In this document: positions 1 to 11,447 of the stretch, piece by piece
How positions within the stretch are numbered: position 1 is the stretch's first letter
Layout: each line of letters begins with the position of its first letter
Origin: Hetaerina americana
Taxonomy: Eukaryota > Arthropoda > Insecta > Odonata > Calopterygidae
Length of the DNA: 64,000 nucleotides
Direction: 5' to 3'
NCBI GenBank assembly: GCA_022747635.1
Contig: JAKTNV010000005.1
Coordinates: 87,579,969-87,643,968, forward strand
Program-made: the position numbers and the translations under genes
The notes under the pieces: model-generated
Database searches by the model: none
What the model was told of the DNA's origin: nothing
The model's input: the letters and a program-made list of their open reading frames with translations, nothing else

Positions 1-827
1 GTAATGGTAGATATGAACGCTAAATAGAATGGAACCTATTTTGAATCGAGTGACACCATCATACTAATTATGGTGGAGTGCATTTAGACTTTGAGTTTAC
101 CTCGAGAAATAAAATGTTTGACTGACAGTTGGGAGTGACATCCTCATTAACCATACGCACATCATGTTTCACTGCAGAACCACTTGCGAGGTGGAACTAG
201 GCGCCCTACGTTGAATGCATTTACAGTTTATTTTGGAATATTTTTAGGAAGTACTGCCAAGGAAATATTAAAACCCTTATGCCTACTACTGGTTCAAAAC
301 ACTGTTATTATTTTAATTTTCAATAAATGCAACCATTTTCTTTGTCTGTTATGGGAATAAAAATACTTAATGGTAATCATTTTTCCTAGCCAATCAGCTT
401 GCAACTTATCATATGAAGTCATATACCCTAGTCCATCAGAAAATGCAGGCTGATTTTAGAGTGCATTGTGAAGTTAAAAAAGTGCATCTTATAGGCCAGG
501 AAATATGGTATATGAAATTGAAGCAAGGATCATTGTAGTGTTGGATCTTAGGTTGTGTCTAGTTAGTAGATGCAAGGAAGTAGACCACTCTATCATTGAA
601 TTGACTGTGTCCATCTAACCTGTAACTTAACTGGTAGAATACCAATAATAATAATCAGTTTGAAGACTCTAATGAAGGATCTTCATCTAGGGTAATTGCT
701 GGTGTATTCAAACTCAGTGATTCTGTTACCTTATCTGATCCATTGCTAAACACCTGAAATTTTTTACATTGTCTGGCAAAGTAGGTCTAAGAATTTTTTA
801 TTCACTCGGCCAAAGAAAGACATCACG
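1..827. other. AT-rich intergenic DNA, no feature seen
   Basis: I see no long reading frame, no convincing exon and no recognisable repeat in this stretch. It is AT-rich like the introns further right. Confidence 0.5.
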
Positions 828-1145
828 GACCCAGTAGTAGTTTTGAGGGGAGGCGACCGACAGCTAAGGTCATTTGCGCCATAGGGGAAGGACAGGAAAG
901 GATGAAGGGTGGAGAGAAACCCGGCGTCGGCATTAGCCTACTCTTTACGAAAGGCGCCAAGGGGTCCGCGGCTTAACGTCCCATCCGACGGACGGCGTAC
1001 TCACTCAAAGTGCCCTCCACAAAGCACCTCAAGTAGGGATCGAGATACCTCTGAAAAATATTCAACACCGCCGGGATTTGAACCCGCGCCCTCAGGGTGG
1101 GAAGCCAGTACGTTAGCCCCCGCACCATCCCAGTTGGCACTCCCT
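828..1145 (-). repeat. tRNA-derived SINE, family A, antisense copy
   Basis: Read on the minus strand this begins with a tRNA-like head: an A-box-like stretch near 1130, then a B box (GGTTCAAATCC-type, here GGGTTCAAATCCCGGCGG near 1075). It continues into a body shared with copies at 23262-23572 and 47196-47490. Shared body marks are the 'GAGTGAGTACGCCGTCCGTCGGATGGG' region near 1000 and the 'GGGTTTCTCTCCACCC' block near 925. It ends in a run of AGT triplets near 832. The 82-codon and 107-codon reading frames here lie inside the SINE and are not genes. Confidence 0.85.
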
Positions 1146-2227
1146 GGTCATATATGATATTTTTGCAAATATTTTGTTGCCCAAAGTGATTGGTTGTATT
1201 ACATCCTATGGTACTAAAACCATGAAACCATATAATTAAAAATGGCATGTTTTGACATGCTATTCGTAGAATTGTATCGGTAGAAAATAGATGCACTTTT
1301 GGTGATGTTGGTTTCTCAGGCCTTGAATTTAAAAAAAAAATTGAAAGTAGAAAAGTAACTATCCCTTCACATGGAAACTCCTCGTCACTTCAGAAATAAT
1401 TTTTCTTCAAGAGTTGAGAAGGTGGTAAAGAGTTTTCAAGCCATGTGCAGGAGGGTGGGACTCTAAATATAATTGTTCATGAGGCATATCGGTCTGTAAG
1501 ACCAGAGTCACAGTTCAAACACCACTCAACCTCATTCGTACACATTCCTCGTTCTCCCACGATGTCCAATAAGCTCAACCACTTAACACAATCAGTGATC
1601 AGGTGTTAATTTACAGTGTGGGAGTTGTTAAGCGTAATGGAAAGTAGCATTTATATCTCCATCTTGAGTTATTTTAGACAGAATCAATCAAATGTATCCA
1701 TGGCTGACAAACCAAAATTATTTCACCTTCCATTGGGAAAAACTTTCAATTTCCTTGTCAAACCTTGGCCTCTCTGCAATAGTTTATGCTACCTTATCAG
1801 GTATAAACATAAAGTGATCCATGTTCTGTCAAAATGTACTATTTAATCTAAATATTTACTAAAATTCATTACTCAATAATCAAAATAAGAAAAAGTTACT
1901 TTCACATTTCGAGATATAAATGAATCAGTGAATAATTATGCTCTAGTCCATAGACAGCTGAGTATCTATGGAAAACTATGAAAATGGACGTGATTTGTTA
2001 AGTTTTACCTGTAAAATTGTTACCATGAACTTGTGTAATGACTGTGGTCATTCAAGTACATTTCGTAAGCAGGGAGAGAGGGAAGGTTTTCGAACCAGAA
2101 TAATTGTCTATGTCTATGATATCAACATCACTGTTTGAGAGCTCATGAAAATCTCATTTTGTTTATTGTATTATCATTTATATAACCATGTTAATTGTTA
2201 TTTAATACAATGTGTGTTTTATTTTAG
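1146..2227. other. intergenic DNA, no feature seen
   Basis: Nothing supportable was seen apart from AT-rich single-copy-looking sequence. The short frame at 1616-1846 has no recognisable protein features or splice context. Confidence 0.4.
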
Positions 2228-2540
2228 ATCATGTCTATTCTGAGTTATCCTCCTGGATGCCATGTGCCAGGAAGCAGCCAAACCATTTCACCTCTCCTCC
2301 GAGTAGGTCAGTATCACCAAAGAAGCAGTGTTCTTCTGCATTCAGTTGAAATGGGAATAATAACAATGATGTGCCTTGATGTGTGGAAATTATTCTTTTT
2401 CTTTCTTCAGTTCTCACAATCTAGGGTCATACCCATCTCCTGCAAGCTACTCCCAGTCAGGCAGGGGAGGACGTACCACAGGAGCCATCCCGAAACAGAA
2501 GGCAGGAACCGGCAAAAGTCCCATCACCTGTGTGTACTAA
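2228..2540 (+). CDS. possible last two coding exons of an unidentified plus-strand gene
   Basis: A strong acceptor (tgttttattttag) opens a 79-bp exon at 2228-2306, which ends at a gtcagt donor. After a 102-bp intron, a pyrimidine-rich acceptor (ctttttctttcttcag) opens a second exon at 2411, which stays open to a TAA at 2538-2540. Entering with two bases of a split codon, the joined frame reads through both exons without a stop, and the phases match. The encoded tail of about 68 residues is rich in Ser, Pro, Gly, Tyr and Gln (for example HFTSPPS, then YPSPASYSQSGRGGR) and ends in ...SPITCVY. Such low-complexity basic tails occur in RNA-binding and scaffold proteins, but I do not recognise this one and assign no function. 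Upstream exons would lie left of the window or in undetected pieces. The call rests on splice signals and compositional bias only. Confidence 0.35.
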
Positions 2541-2599
2541 CTGCATAACTCAACCCCCTTGTCCACCCATCCCCCCTCTTTTGTCACCCTTGCATGTTT

Positions 2600-2800
2600 C
2601 CAAGCATGTAATTTAGGATTCATTTGCCTTTTTTCTAGTTTTTCTGGGGAGATTACCAAGTTGAATGCATGACAGCTAGTTAAATGGATTAATTTTAAAA
2701 TGTAAAAATCGTTTGTCTTAACAGGGATTTGAACCCAGATCCCTTCAATATCCGACTGTAGTGCTGTCGCTAGATAAGCTACCAAGGCATCCTCTTGCAC
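2600..2800 (-). repeat. tRNA-derived SINE-like element, different head from family A
   Basis: On the minus strand, about 2795 to 2700 reads like a tRNA gene half: an A-box-like TGGTAGCTTATCTAGCG near 2785, and a B box within GGGTTCAAATCCC near 2725. Downstream is an AT-rich body running to about 2600. There is no complete cloverleaf, so it is more likely a SINE head than a working tRNA gene. Confidence 0.55.
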
Positions 2801-3004
2801 TGTCGATTTCTTGGGGCTTTAAATGAACAAGATATTGTGATGAAATGCTTTGCATACAAATGTCACTAGTAATCACGGAGCACATGATTAAAGCGAGCAT
2901 TTAAAACACAAAGATGTTTTCCTCTTGAAAAATTAAAAGATTCACAGTATCTTTAACAGAGTCAGCCGATAATTTGTATTAAATTGCATCAATTTCAATG
3001 TATT

Positions 3005-3052
3005 AAAATCATTCTCCTTGACCAGGCTTGAATTCCAGTCAAGGGGAATGAT
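3005..3052. repeat. imperfect hairpin, about 15-bp arms
   Basis: ATCATTCTCCTTGAC (left) and GTCAAGGGGAATGAT (right) pair with two mismatches around a loop of about 15 nt containing GGCTTGAATTCC. The loop resembles a B box, so this may be a remnant of a tRNA-derived repeat. Confidence 0.4.
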
Positions 3053-3751
3053 CTTTTTGCTTTGAAATCAATGCACATTAATGATAAAGTTACTGTCATG
3101 GCATCTCCCACTGTTCTTTGAATTAGTCAAGAGGAGGCAATAATAGAAGATGATCTGAGCTAATTTTTGTTAATTACTCAAATTCTTGTGTTTCGTTCAC
3201 CAGAAATGAGTATTGTTTGAGTGTCACTATCCGGACATCGCACCATTCTTTCTGAATCTCTATTATGCCTTTGATCAGGAGCCACTTCCCATGCAGTGAG
3301 AATGTGAGGTTATTTCTGAAGGTCCGCATAAGTCACTGAAGAGAGCCAAGGGTAGTCAGCATGATTGAGGCTGTTAGTATGGCTACCTGCATTGGACCCA
3401 CTGGGGTAGTTGGTCATGACAGCTGATGAAATGCCTTAGAACCCTTTGAACTACACTCGGTTACCTCACATTCACACATATGCACATGTAGTTAGCTTGG
3501 TGATTGAATTGCCGTCTTGTTGTATTTTGTGTGCATGTGCACTACTCCTCAGTTTTTACAACTGTGCCTATTTAGTAATCGACCTGGCTTTAGAATAAAA
3601 ACAAGGGCATGCGAGACACAGAATAGCCTCATTTTATGTGCTACTTACTGATTTTGGGGAGAAAGAAACAGACAAGCAGATGTGATCCTTTCGTATTTCA
3701 AGAAATTGTATGTTCCAAATAAAGTAAACATTTGCTTATATGACACATATA

Positions 3752-3836
3752 GGTGAGTCTTTCGATAAGTCCTTACAAAATCCAAGAGAGGACACTTGTC
3801 GTATTTGGAAAAGGTTTGATTTTGGTAAGACTCATC
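3752..3836. mobile_element. candidate 85-bp MITE with short inverted ends
   Basis: The ends read TA|GGTGAGTCTT and AAGACTCATC|TA, a 10-bp inverted repeat with one mismatch flanked by TA dinucleotides, the duplication expected for Tc1/mariner insertions. It is too short to code. The match is short, so chance is possible. Confidence 0.35.
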
Positions 3837-4107
3837 TAGGTATTAGCTTGGCAAAGGCTGCACTCCCTATAATATAAAAAGTCCTCTACAAATGATGCTT
3901 TTAATTGCTTTTATTCCTCTGAATTCACTGCCACCCATCTTTTTTGATGAAAATACATGTATAGTATGGAATCATTTAATGGTTCCTAAGAAATGGCTAA
4001 AAAAAGCTGCATGCATTGCTAAGATATTAAGGTAGAATGCCACACACTTGAAGCTTAATATTCATTTGGAGTTTTTCTTTGCCATCAAATTGTGGGAAAA
4101 TATATCA

Positions 4108-4362
4108 CCAGTAGGGACATAGCAGCCCAATGGGTGGAGCATTTGACTACTGACTCAAGGGCCCAGGTTCGATTTCTGGGCAAGCCTCCTTGGGCACCCT
4201 CAGATCCACCCAAGCTGTGTCATTTATTGGGTAATACCAGATCTTCCTGGGAAACCATAACAGCATAGGGAAAAGGTTCTGGCCCCCCTACCCTAATGTG
4301 TGAATTACACATGCTATTGGGCTTAGTACTGGATAAACTCTACCATTACCTACCAAACAAAC
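4108..4362 (+). repeat. tRNA-derived SINE, family B
   Basis: It has a tRNA-like head with a TAGCAGCCCAATGGGTGG A-box region and a GGTTCGATTTC B box near 4168. A body of about 190 bp follows, ending in ATTACCTACCAAAC. The same head phrase (GAGCATT..CTACTGACTC) and a related tail occur on the minus strand at 41598-41838, which supports one family. Confidence 0.75.
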
Positions 4363-6429
4363 CTTAGGGTTGTTTACTGTGGTATATCATCAACAATAAT
4401 CATATAGCTGTGGATATGGAGCACATGATGTCTACATCATGCATCAAATTTTCACATTGGAAATGGATTTTTTGCAAACCGCCAATTTAAAATATGTGAA
4501 ATAAAGTCAATTATTTTTCCATGTTTTAGTTAAAGGTTTTAGGCCAACTATTTCATGCATAAATGATTAAATGGGAGTCACTGTGCGAAGACATTTTTTT
4601 GGCTCTTTTATTTACATTGGAAAGTATAAACGCTTATGGGATTGAACTTAGGTCACTTTAATGCTATTTTCAATTTTTCCCACGTTGATCTAATAAACAA
4701 AGATATCCCCTGAAAGTATCAAAGCTGTGTCCAAACTGGTTAGGCATTAGGGAGCATGCCTTTAGGTGGCTAAGGGAAAGGCAGTCTTTTATTTAAGTTT
4801 TCCATTTCTTTCTAATAATTTAGTGACTTGGGCGATTATTGGTACTATAAGTAGTTTCATATTCATTTTCTCTTATTGAGCTGTTTTTCACTCTTTATAG
4901 ATTAACCATTCTTTATATTTTGCTTTCATTATCAGGTCAGATAGAAAATCTTATTATATGGTATTTTACTCTGGGGTAATTTTTCAGTCATTAATCCTTG
5001 TCAGTAATTAAGATATGCTTTTGTCATGTGTAGTTCATTTACATTTATGTGTAATTTTCTAGCTAAATGTCTCACAATTTTAAGTTCAGCTTAGCATCAA
5101 TTAAATATTTGTCCTTAAATTATTCTTTGTCGGCACTTTTTCATTATTGTTGGTTTTATTACTTTGTGGGCTTGCGTAGTGAAATGGTGACTCCTTTTGC
5201 AGAGGTTTGGCGAACGACCTATGATTACCCATTTGGATTCATGCAGACAGCTATATTTTTACTAAGGGTATTATTAAATGCTTATGCTCTCCAAACAACA
5301 TTATGCTTGAAGATTATTTTCCGTTATGTTTACATCCCAAAATAAGATTGAACAAGCACGTAAACGAGGCATGGATACAAAGACGATGTCCTTAGTCATG
5401 AAATGAAGTACCAAAGAAAGAAATATGTTCTTACCTCTACATTTCAAATATTTGCATCCAGTAACTTGATAAAATAAAGTTATTACAAGAATTAATCTTC
5501 ATTCATGTGGAAGATGCCAAATTTCTCTTGCCTAGAAAGCTCTGAATTTACTGACGGCATATTATCAAAACCCTTTGTTTTTTCAACTAGTAAAGAGTCC
5601 CTCAAAGAAATACGAATGTAATTGTGACCGACAAATATTTTACACTCCCGCCATGGTAATTATTCTTCGGCTAGTTGTCTCACTTTTAGCACTTGGAATC
5701 AATTATGGGGTTGCAATATGGCGTATTTAGGATATGCTCCTTGTGCCCTAAACCCGGGGACTGAAATAGGTGCCTAAATTTGCACCCTCTTGCTGCCTAA
5801 CGTGTTTGGACACCTTTCATGATGGCATCCTCCCTAAATCTGAGCGATTTAATTGCCTAACCAACATAGTCTGGACGAAGTTCAAGTCTCTTAGCTCAAC
5901 TGAAAGTGCCCGGGAATTTTATCATTGGGTTAAATATGTTACTTTATGTGTAGTAATATTGCCTCCTACCGGCCCATGATAAAAATATATGCTACAAGGT
6001 TGTCTTTTCTGCTTAGCAATCTTCATGGATGACAGCAGTTAATGTCAATAATGGTGGAAACTGGGAGCTGAGCAACTTCGGTTGACAGGAGTGGTAATTG
6101 TGAGTAATTTAGTATTTTTTAATTTTTCTGGTTTTTTTTGTAAACACAAGAAAATATCATTTTAACTTAGCTCTTGTAAATAAATGAGAGTAAATACCAT
6201 ATTCCTAGTCATGCACCATAAATTAATGTTGGTTAGGTATTTTTTAATTAAAAGTATGTACTTAATAAAAAAACCAGCAACATGGCATTTTTTCCTTATA
6301 TTTCAATATCAGCAATCTACAGGAACATTTTGTGAATTTCATTCCATTGATTCCCCTTATCACATATCAGAGTGAATTCTTCACTTCTGTATCAAGCATC
6401 AATTTTTTAATGTACCAAATTCTTTGAAG
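4363..6429. other. intergenic DNA, no feature seen
   Basis: AT-rich sequence. Short open frames at 5067, 5770 and 6184 have no protein-family character and no good splice context. Nothing else was identified. Confidence 0.4.
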
Positions 6430-7925
6430 ATACACTATCGAAGATATGTCAGGAAAGTCATTAATCAAATCAGGAAATATTCAAGAGAGATAAAAAAATG
6501 CATAGAGGAACTACAGTGTGAAGGCATTAGGTCAGCAAGATTAGACATAGAAAGAGAAAATGATAGGGATGGCTTAGGTTAAGGCAAATTAGACGGTGAG
6601 ACAGAAAGAGCATTAAGGGAAATGAAATCAAATGAGGCCGTGGGGGTAGACAGCATTCCTGTGGAATAAACTTCTGGGTTTAGCATAAGAGGAAGAGAAT
6701 TTTTGGGCTAATTCTTGGCATTTATGAGGAAGGAATTTCGCTGGAAGATTTTGTCAGATTAATGTTGGTAAGTGAGAACTATGGAACAATTTGTTTGATT
6801 TTACCTGCAGCTTAAGTGGCACTCGTGGTCATCAACCAGGTGATAGAGAGGCAAATGATTATGATCAATTTGGGTTCAGGAAGGGGAGAGGCTCAAGTGA
6901 GGCCATTGCAGTAATGTGGTCTCTTATAGAGAGGAACGTAAAATACAACCTGGACGAATGGTTTTCTTTTTTAGATTTTGAGGTGTTCAGAAAAAATAAA
7001 TGGGTAGAATTAATGATTATTGTGGAAAATATGAATAGATGGAGAAATAGTAGACATCTGCAACTTGTACATGTCTCAGACTGCTCAGGTGCAAGCAGGG
7101 AACGGGGAGTCCGGATGGGCAGTGTTAGGAAAAGGTGCAAGGCAGGGTTCTCTATTGTCATTGTTGCTATTCAACGCATATGTGGAGGAAATGATTATAG
7201 AGACATGGGAAGAACTGGAGATAAGAATGAAAGTTGGCAGAGAATTCATCAAATCAGTTAGGTTTGTTGATGACCAAGCTTTAGTTTGACAGTCAGCCAA
7301 GGGGTTGCAAGCATTGCTGAGTGAATTGGAAAGTCAGTGTAACAGATATGGGATGAGAATCAATATTAACGAAACAAAAGTTGTGCGATTTTTCAGAAAG
7401 AAAAAGGCTAAGCTCAACATTAAAATAGGAGGGCAAAAACTAGAGCAAGTAGAACAGTTTATGTATCTCGGAAGTGTTTTGGACCAAGACAGTCCAAGTA
7501 ATTGGGATATAGGGAGAAGATTCATGAGGCAAAGCTCTTAGTATATGAAGGTTACCAATGACAGGAACATTGAGTAAGTATGCTAAGAGATGGATGGGTT
7601 ATACTTTTGATATGGAAAATGGTTTTGTACAGTTTAGAAACAGGGTTGTTAAAGCAAGGTGATAAGCCTCAATTTGAGACTTGGGTGATGAGGGTGTGGA
7701 AAAGGTGGAATAAACAGAAAGGAAAAATAAGGAAGACGTGCTGGTCATAGGGAGGAAGAGAGAGGATTTTTGGGAGAAATCCACATAAGGCTGGAAGGTT
7801 GGGTGCTTAGCATTTTGATTGACAATGGATTGCTGATGACTGTGATAGGGAATTGGGCACTAGGCAATAGATGTAGGAGTAGGGAAAGGATAAGTATTAG
7901 GATTGAAGGAAGTATGAGAAATTAC
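6430..7925 (+). mobile_element. decayed RTE-type non-LTR retrotransposon, reverse transcriptase region
   Basis: Three frames together carry most of an RTE-clade reverse transcriptase. They run from a linker region (about 6480-6660), through QFGFRKGRGSSEAIAVMWSL (about 6870), a damaged FLDFE motif and GARQGSLLS (about 7135), to the catalytic motif, here FVDDQALV instead of the usual F/YADD (about 7265). Then come the thumb-region phrases IKIGGQKLEQVEQFMYLGSV. Several frameshifts and stops break it, so it is dead. The N-terminal endonuclease and the true 3' end are not attached. A likely detached 3' end of the same family lies at 9020-9470. Confidence 0.85.
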
Positions 7926-9019
7926 TGAGTTCATTATAATGTTGGATATAAGTTTGTGTTCTTTTGGGAGATGCAAAGTAATTTATTTCTGCTCATTATT
8001 TTTCCATCCAAAACCTAACTCAAATGCTGGAAAACCAATTATAATATCCTGGATATTCACCTTTCTCTGCATAAATTATCTATCACTCTTCTTTGGCTGT
8101 TTTTGCCTTCATTTTAATTACATTTCATATTGCATAGTGGCTCTAATGAAATTGTAGAAATATTTACCTCTTTTGAGTTTATTTAGATCATACTTATTTT
8201 AATTAGATAGTTTCATTACTTATGCCATAATTAACTTTTCCCTCTGCTCAAAAAAAAATTTCATGCTTAATTCGAAAAGTCTGCTTTAAATTTATTGCCT
8301 TGTTTCCTGTTTTATTCACTTTTCAAATTGTTTATTTAAGTCCTCCTTCAAAGACTGTTGGAAGACCAGTTAATGTTAAGGTTCTATCAATTTTTCTACT
8401 CCTATTCCTTTCTGCACCTTTATTTTAATTGTTTAAAATATTATGTGTGTGTGTATATATACTGAGTCACTCTTGATATTTGCACTCAGTAAGCTTATTG
8501 GTCTTTCGCTCAGTTCCTGAATATGGCAAAAAATATTTAGAAAGTAAAAATCTTTTTCAAAAACTTATCTTCTTTTGTGGTTTTCAAATGGGATATTTGA
8601 CCAATGCTGCTGATTATAATTTTGTCCCCCTTGACCTTCTTCGATAATTATTTTATTAATATCCTAGGGTTGTTATATTTCTATTCATCTTAAATTTTGT
8701 ACGACTTCTAGCATACCTTGATAGATCTTTTCTTACTTACTTCCTCACTTTCATATTTAATTACATATGTGTACACTATGGTTGTCATCATTCCCAAATT
8801 TGGAAATGTCATCTGGTCATGACATCATTGGATAACTGTCTGGAAGAAAGCACTCCTGAACTTATTTGATCTCTGCCAGATTTATTCCTGTGGTGTGTTT
8901 CAAAATTAATCAAGTGATTAATTTAAGAATAATAATAAGATTAAGACCTTGTTTAACCAGTTGTCTTAACTGAAGCTTTAAAGACAGTAAATATGATATT
9001 GATAAGTTGATGCTAAATC
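7926..9019. other. intergenic AT-rich DNA
   Basis: Only a short TG/TA microsatellite near 8440-8462 stands out. No gene was seen. Confidence 0.4.
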
Positions 9020-9475
9020 ATGAAAAGGAGTGCGGTTATGTATGGCAAGGAAGCATGGTCACTGAAGCAGGATGATAGACGTACATTTGGAGGCTTTTGA
9101 GATGTGTGTGTGGAGAAGGATGGAGAAGGTGAAGGGGACAGAAAGGAAAACAAATGAGGAAGTGCTAGGTATGGTGGTGGAAATCATAGTGTCAGAAAAA
9201 ATGGATGCCAAGCATATTGATTGGCAATGGGATGTTGAAAACAGTAAAAGAGGGGAGAATGTTATGTAAGCAAGGAAGTAGCATAAATAGGATAGGTATT
9301 TAGAATGGAATGAAGATAGGAAGGAAGTATGCGGAGATGAAGAGGGGCTTGCTTTAGAGTAGGATGCAGGTTTGTGTTAGGAAAGACAAGATAAAGATTT
9401 GATAGTTGCGTTTATCCAAAACCTACCTTAGCTGGTAGATAATTGATAACCATAATGTACGTATGCATAATAACT
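9020..9475 (+). mobile_element. 3' end of a decayed RTE-type retrotransposon
   Basis: The reading frames resemble the C-terminal end of RTE proteins: a 'VMYGKEAWSLKQDD' phrase, then FEMCVWRRMEKVKGTERKTNEEVL with shifts. The 3' end CCAAAACCTACCTTAGCTGG matches that of the copy ending near 25085. It probably belongs to the same family as 6430-7925 and is separated by about 1.1 kb of other DNA. Confidence 0.7.
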
Positions 9476-11300
9476 TTGGCATGGTGCTCAGCCAAATCAC
9501 AATTGTACATATTTGAAGAAATGTGTATTTTCTTCTTCTTCGTGAACTTAAGTTCTTACTTCTGCTAGCTCTAAGATTTTCTCAATCCATGCTTGATGAA
9601 TTGAAAGACAGCATCACATCTGCAATTTATCTTAGAGCCTATGAAGTAAATAAGAAAATGATCTGAGTGCTTAACCAAGCACCTCAATACACATTGACGT
9701 ATTCTGGGAAAACACTCTTGTGGAAACCCAGTTTTGGCTGCTGACCTTAAGGTCCAAACTTCAAATCCATTGCAAAGGCCCACAGCATCACCAAAATAGT
9801 TTAATTTTGCAGTTACCATCTGTTAATGGGAAACTTCGAATAGTCTCAGGGAAAGATGGCTGGCTCACCATGCCTTGTTGTGTTTCCATAATGTGTGCCC
9901 CAAGGATTAGAATGAGATTGGCTGAAACCTCCCACACCAATTAAATCAGGTCTTAGCCCTTTTTGAGTGCCGTGTGTAATTCCTTAATTTCATGCAAAAA
10001 TTTCTTGCTATTTTAAAAAGATAAATTTAGAAATTATGAAACAATGTCCGCAAAAACATAATTTCTTTTTAAATTTGCTGAGAGAAATATATTAATTATG
10101 GTTTAAACTCCCTTACCTTTTGCAAGTATGTGCTTTGAAGAAATAAAACAAAAAACATTACTGTATAATTATTAAAAGAAAATGCTCCAATGTAGAGAGA
10201 GGAGAACTTGAGTTGTGTTTACAGACTACAAGGGGGATACCCTGAGATCATGCTAATGCAACACTCCGGCATTTCCACAGTAAACAATGTCCAACCCCCC
10301 CCCCTTTCCCCCCCCTCTACGGGTCGAAAGGTCTGACTGATTGTCAGAGGATAAAATGTCCTCATCTCCCCAATCGAGAGAGTCGACATTTTCAAGGAAC
10401 GCTCCATTATTTTGTTGACCAGAACACAGAACCTAAGATGCAGTACTTTGAATTTCGGCAGTGACTAACTGGCTTATTGTATTATGATGTAGTATCTCCC
10501 CAAATCAAAGTTTCAAATATCAAAATCAAAGGAAAAATATAGCATAATAATTAGGTAGTTTATAATTGTGTATAAAGTCAAAAATTACATCAATATGCCC
10601 TTGCGGTGGCTTGCGGGGTATTGTCTAGATTATGAGAAATAAAACTTACATACGATGAGGTACAAAAAAGAGAATAAGTAACAATACAAGAATTATTCAA
10701 TTTTCATTTACAATTATAGCCATAGAAAAAAAAAGAGTTGCAAAGAGTAACGCGGGCATTTTTGGGAAAATCTACCCGAGTTGCTCACAGTGACTTACTT
10801 AGGTGCTAAGAAAGAGTTTTAAGGTCTCTTGCAGTTATTTGGTTTCTCCTGCATGATTGTACAAAGAATACTTCTGGATGAGGTGTTCAGAAATGTTAAC
10901 TGTTGGTGTTTCCTATTTAATTAGGAAGACAGTAACATCTTCCTGGGCAGATCATTTCTTCATTGATCCGGCATAATATAATCCTTGAAGTGGTATCAGC
11001 AGCTGCTTCTTTTAGACATAAGATGCAAAATGAGGTATTTAATAAGCATAAGAAATGGCAGCAGCGAACGCATAGAAAGGGTCTTTGCCATCACTGGTGC
11101 CTTTTAGACTAGTGACGTAGGTGGATTTAGTGGCATCACAAAATTTTTGTAGGGAATGCTACCTTTTAAGCATACGGTGTGCTAGTTCATCATAAGCAAT
11201 TTGCAGCTTGCATTTTACTCGTGCCAATGAGATCTCATTCGCCTCTCTTTGAATAAAACCAGACATGCATGAATGCAAAAATAGGTAATGTAAATGAATT
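9476..11300. other. intergenic DNA with a poly-C tract
   Basis: A C10-T3-C8 tract lies at 10295-10315. The rest is AT-rich with no supportable gene. Confidence 0.4.
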
Positions 11301-11317
11301 ATGAAAGTTTTATTGGT

Positions 11318-11447
11318 GTTCATAATTTATGTAATAAAATTTTATTGGGATATCTTGCAAATTGAAATGAAATTATTGAATTTGTAATTCCACAGAATTT
11401 ATTTAAAAACACTACCCAGGTTTCAACGTGGAATGTCATCAGATGGA
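11318..11447 (-). mobile_element. Penelope-like element terminal fragment with hammerhead core
   Basis: It shares with 36915-37572 the run TGTAATTCCACA...TTTATTTAAAAACAC and the block corresponding to CCCAGGTTTCAACG. On the minus strand it reads CCAT-CTGATGA ... GAAAC-CTGGGTA-GTG, which is the conserved core of a hammerhead ribozyme. Three closing base pairs at stem I (CAT with GTG) and a short stem III are possible. The stem II region is degenerate here. Confidence 0.6.

Noticed and set aside
909..1296. Overlapping open frames on both strands
   Set aside because: They lie inside SINE family A (antisense copy); the body is shared with other SINE copies and is not protein-coding.
2700..2795. 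Possible tRNA gene on the minus strand
   Set aside because: A- and B-box-like stretches are present but a full cloverleaf with acceptor stem could not be drawn, and it runs into a repeat-like body, so a SINE head is more likely.
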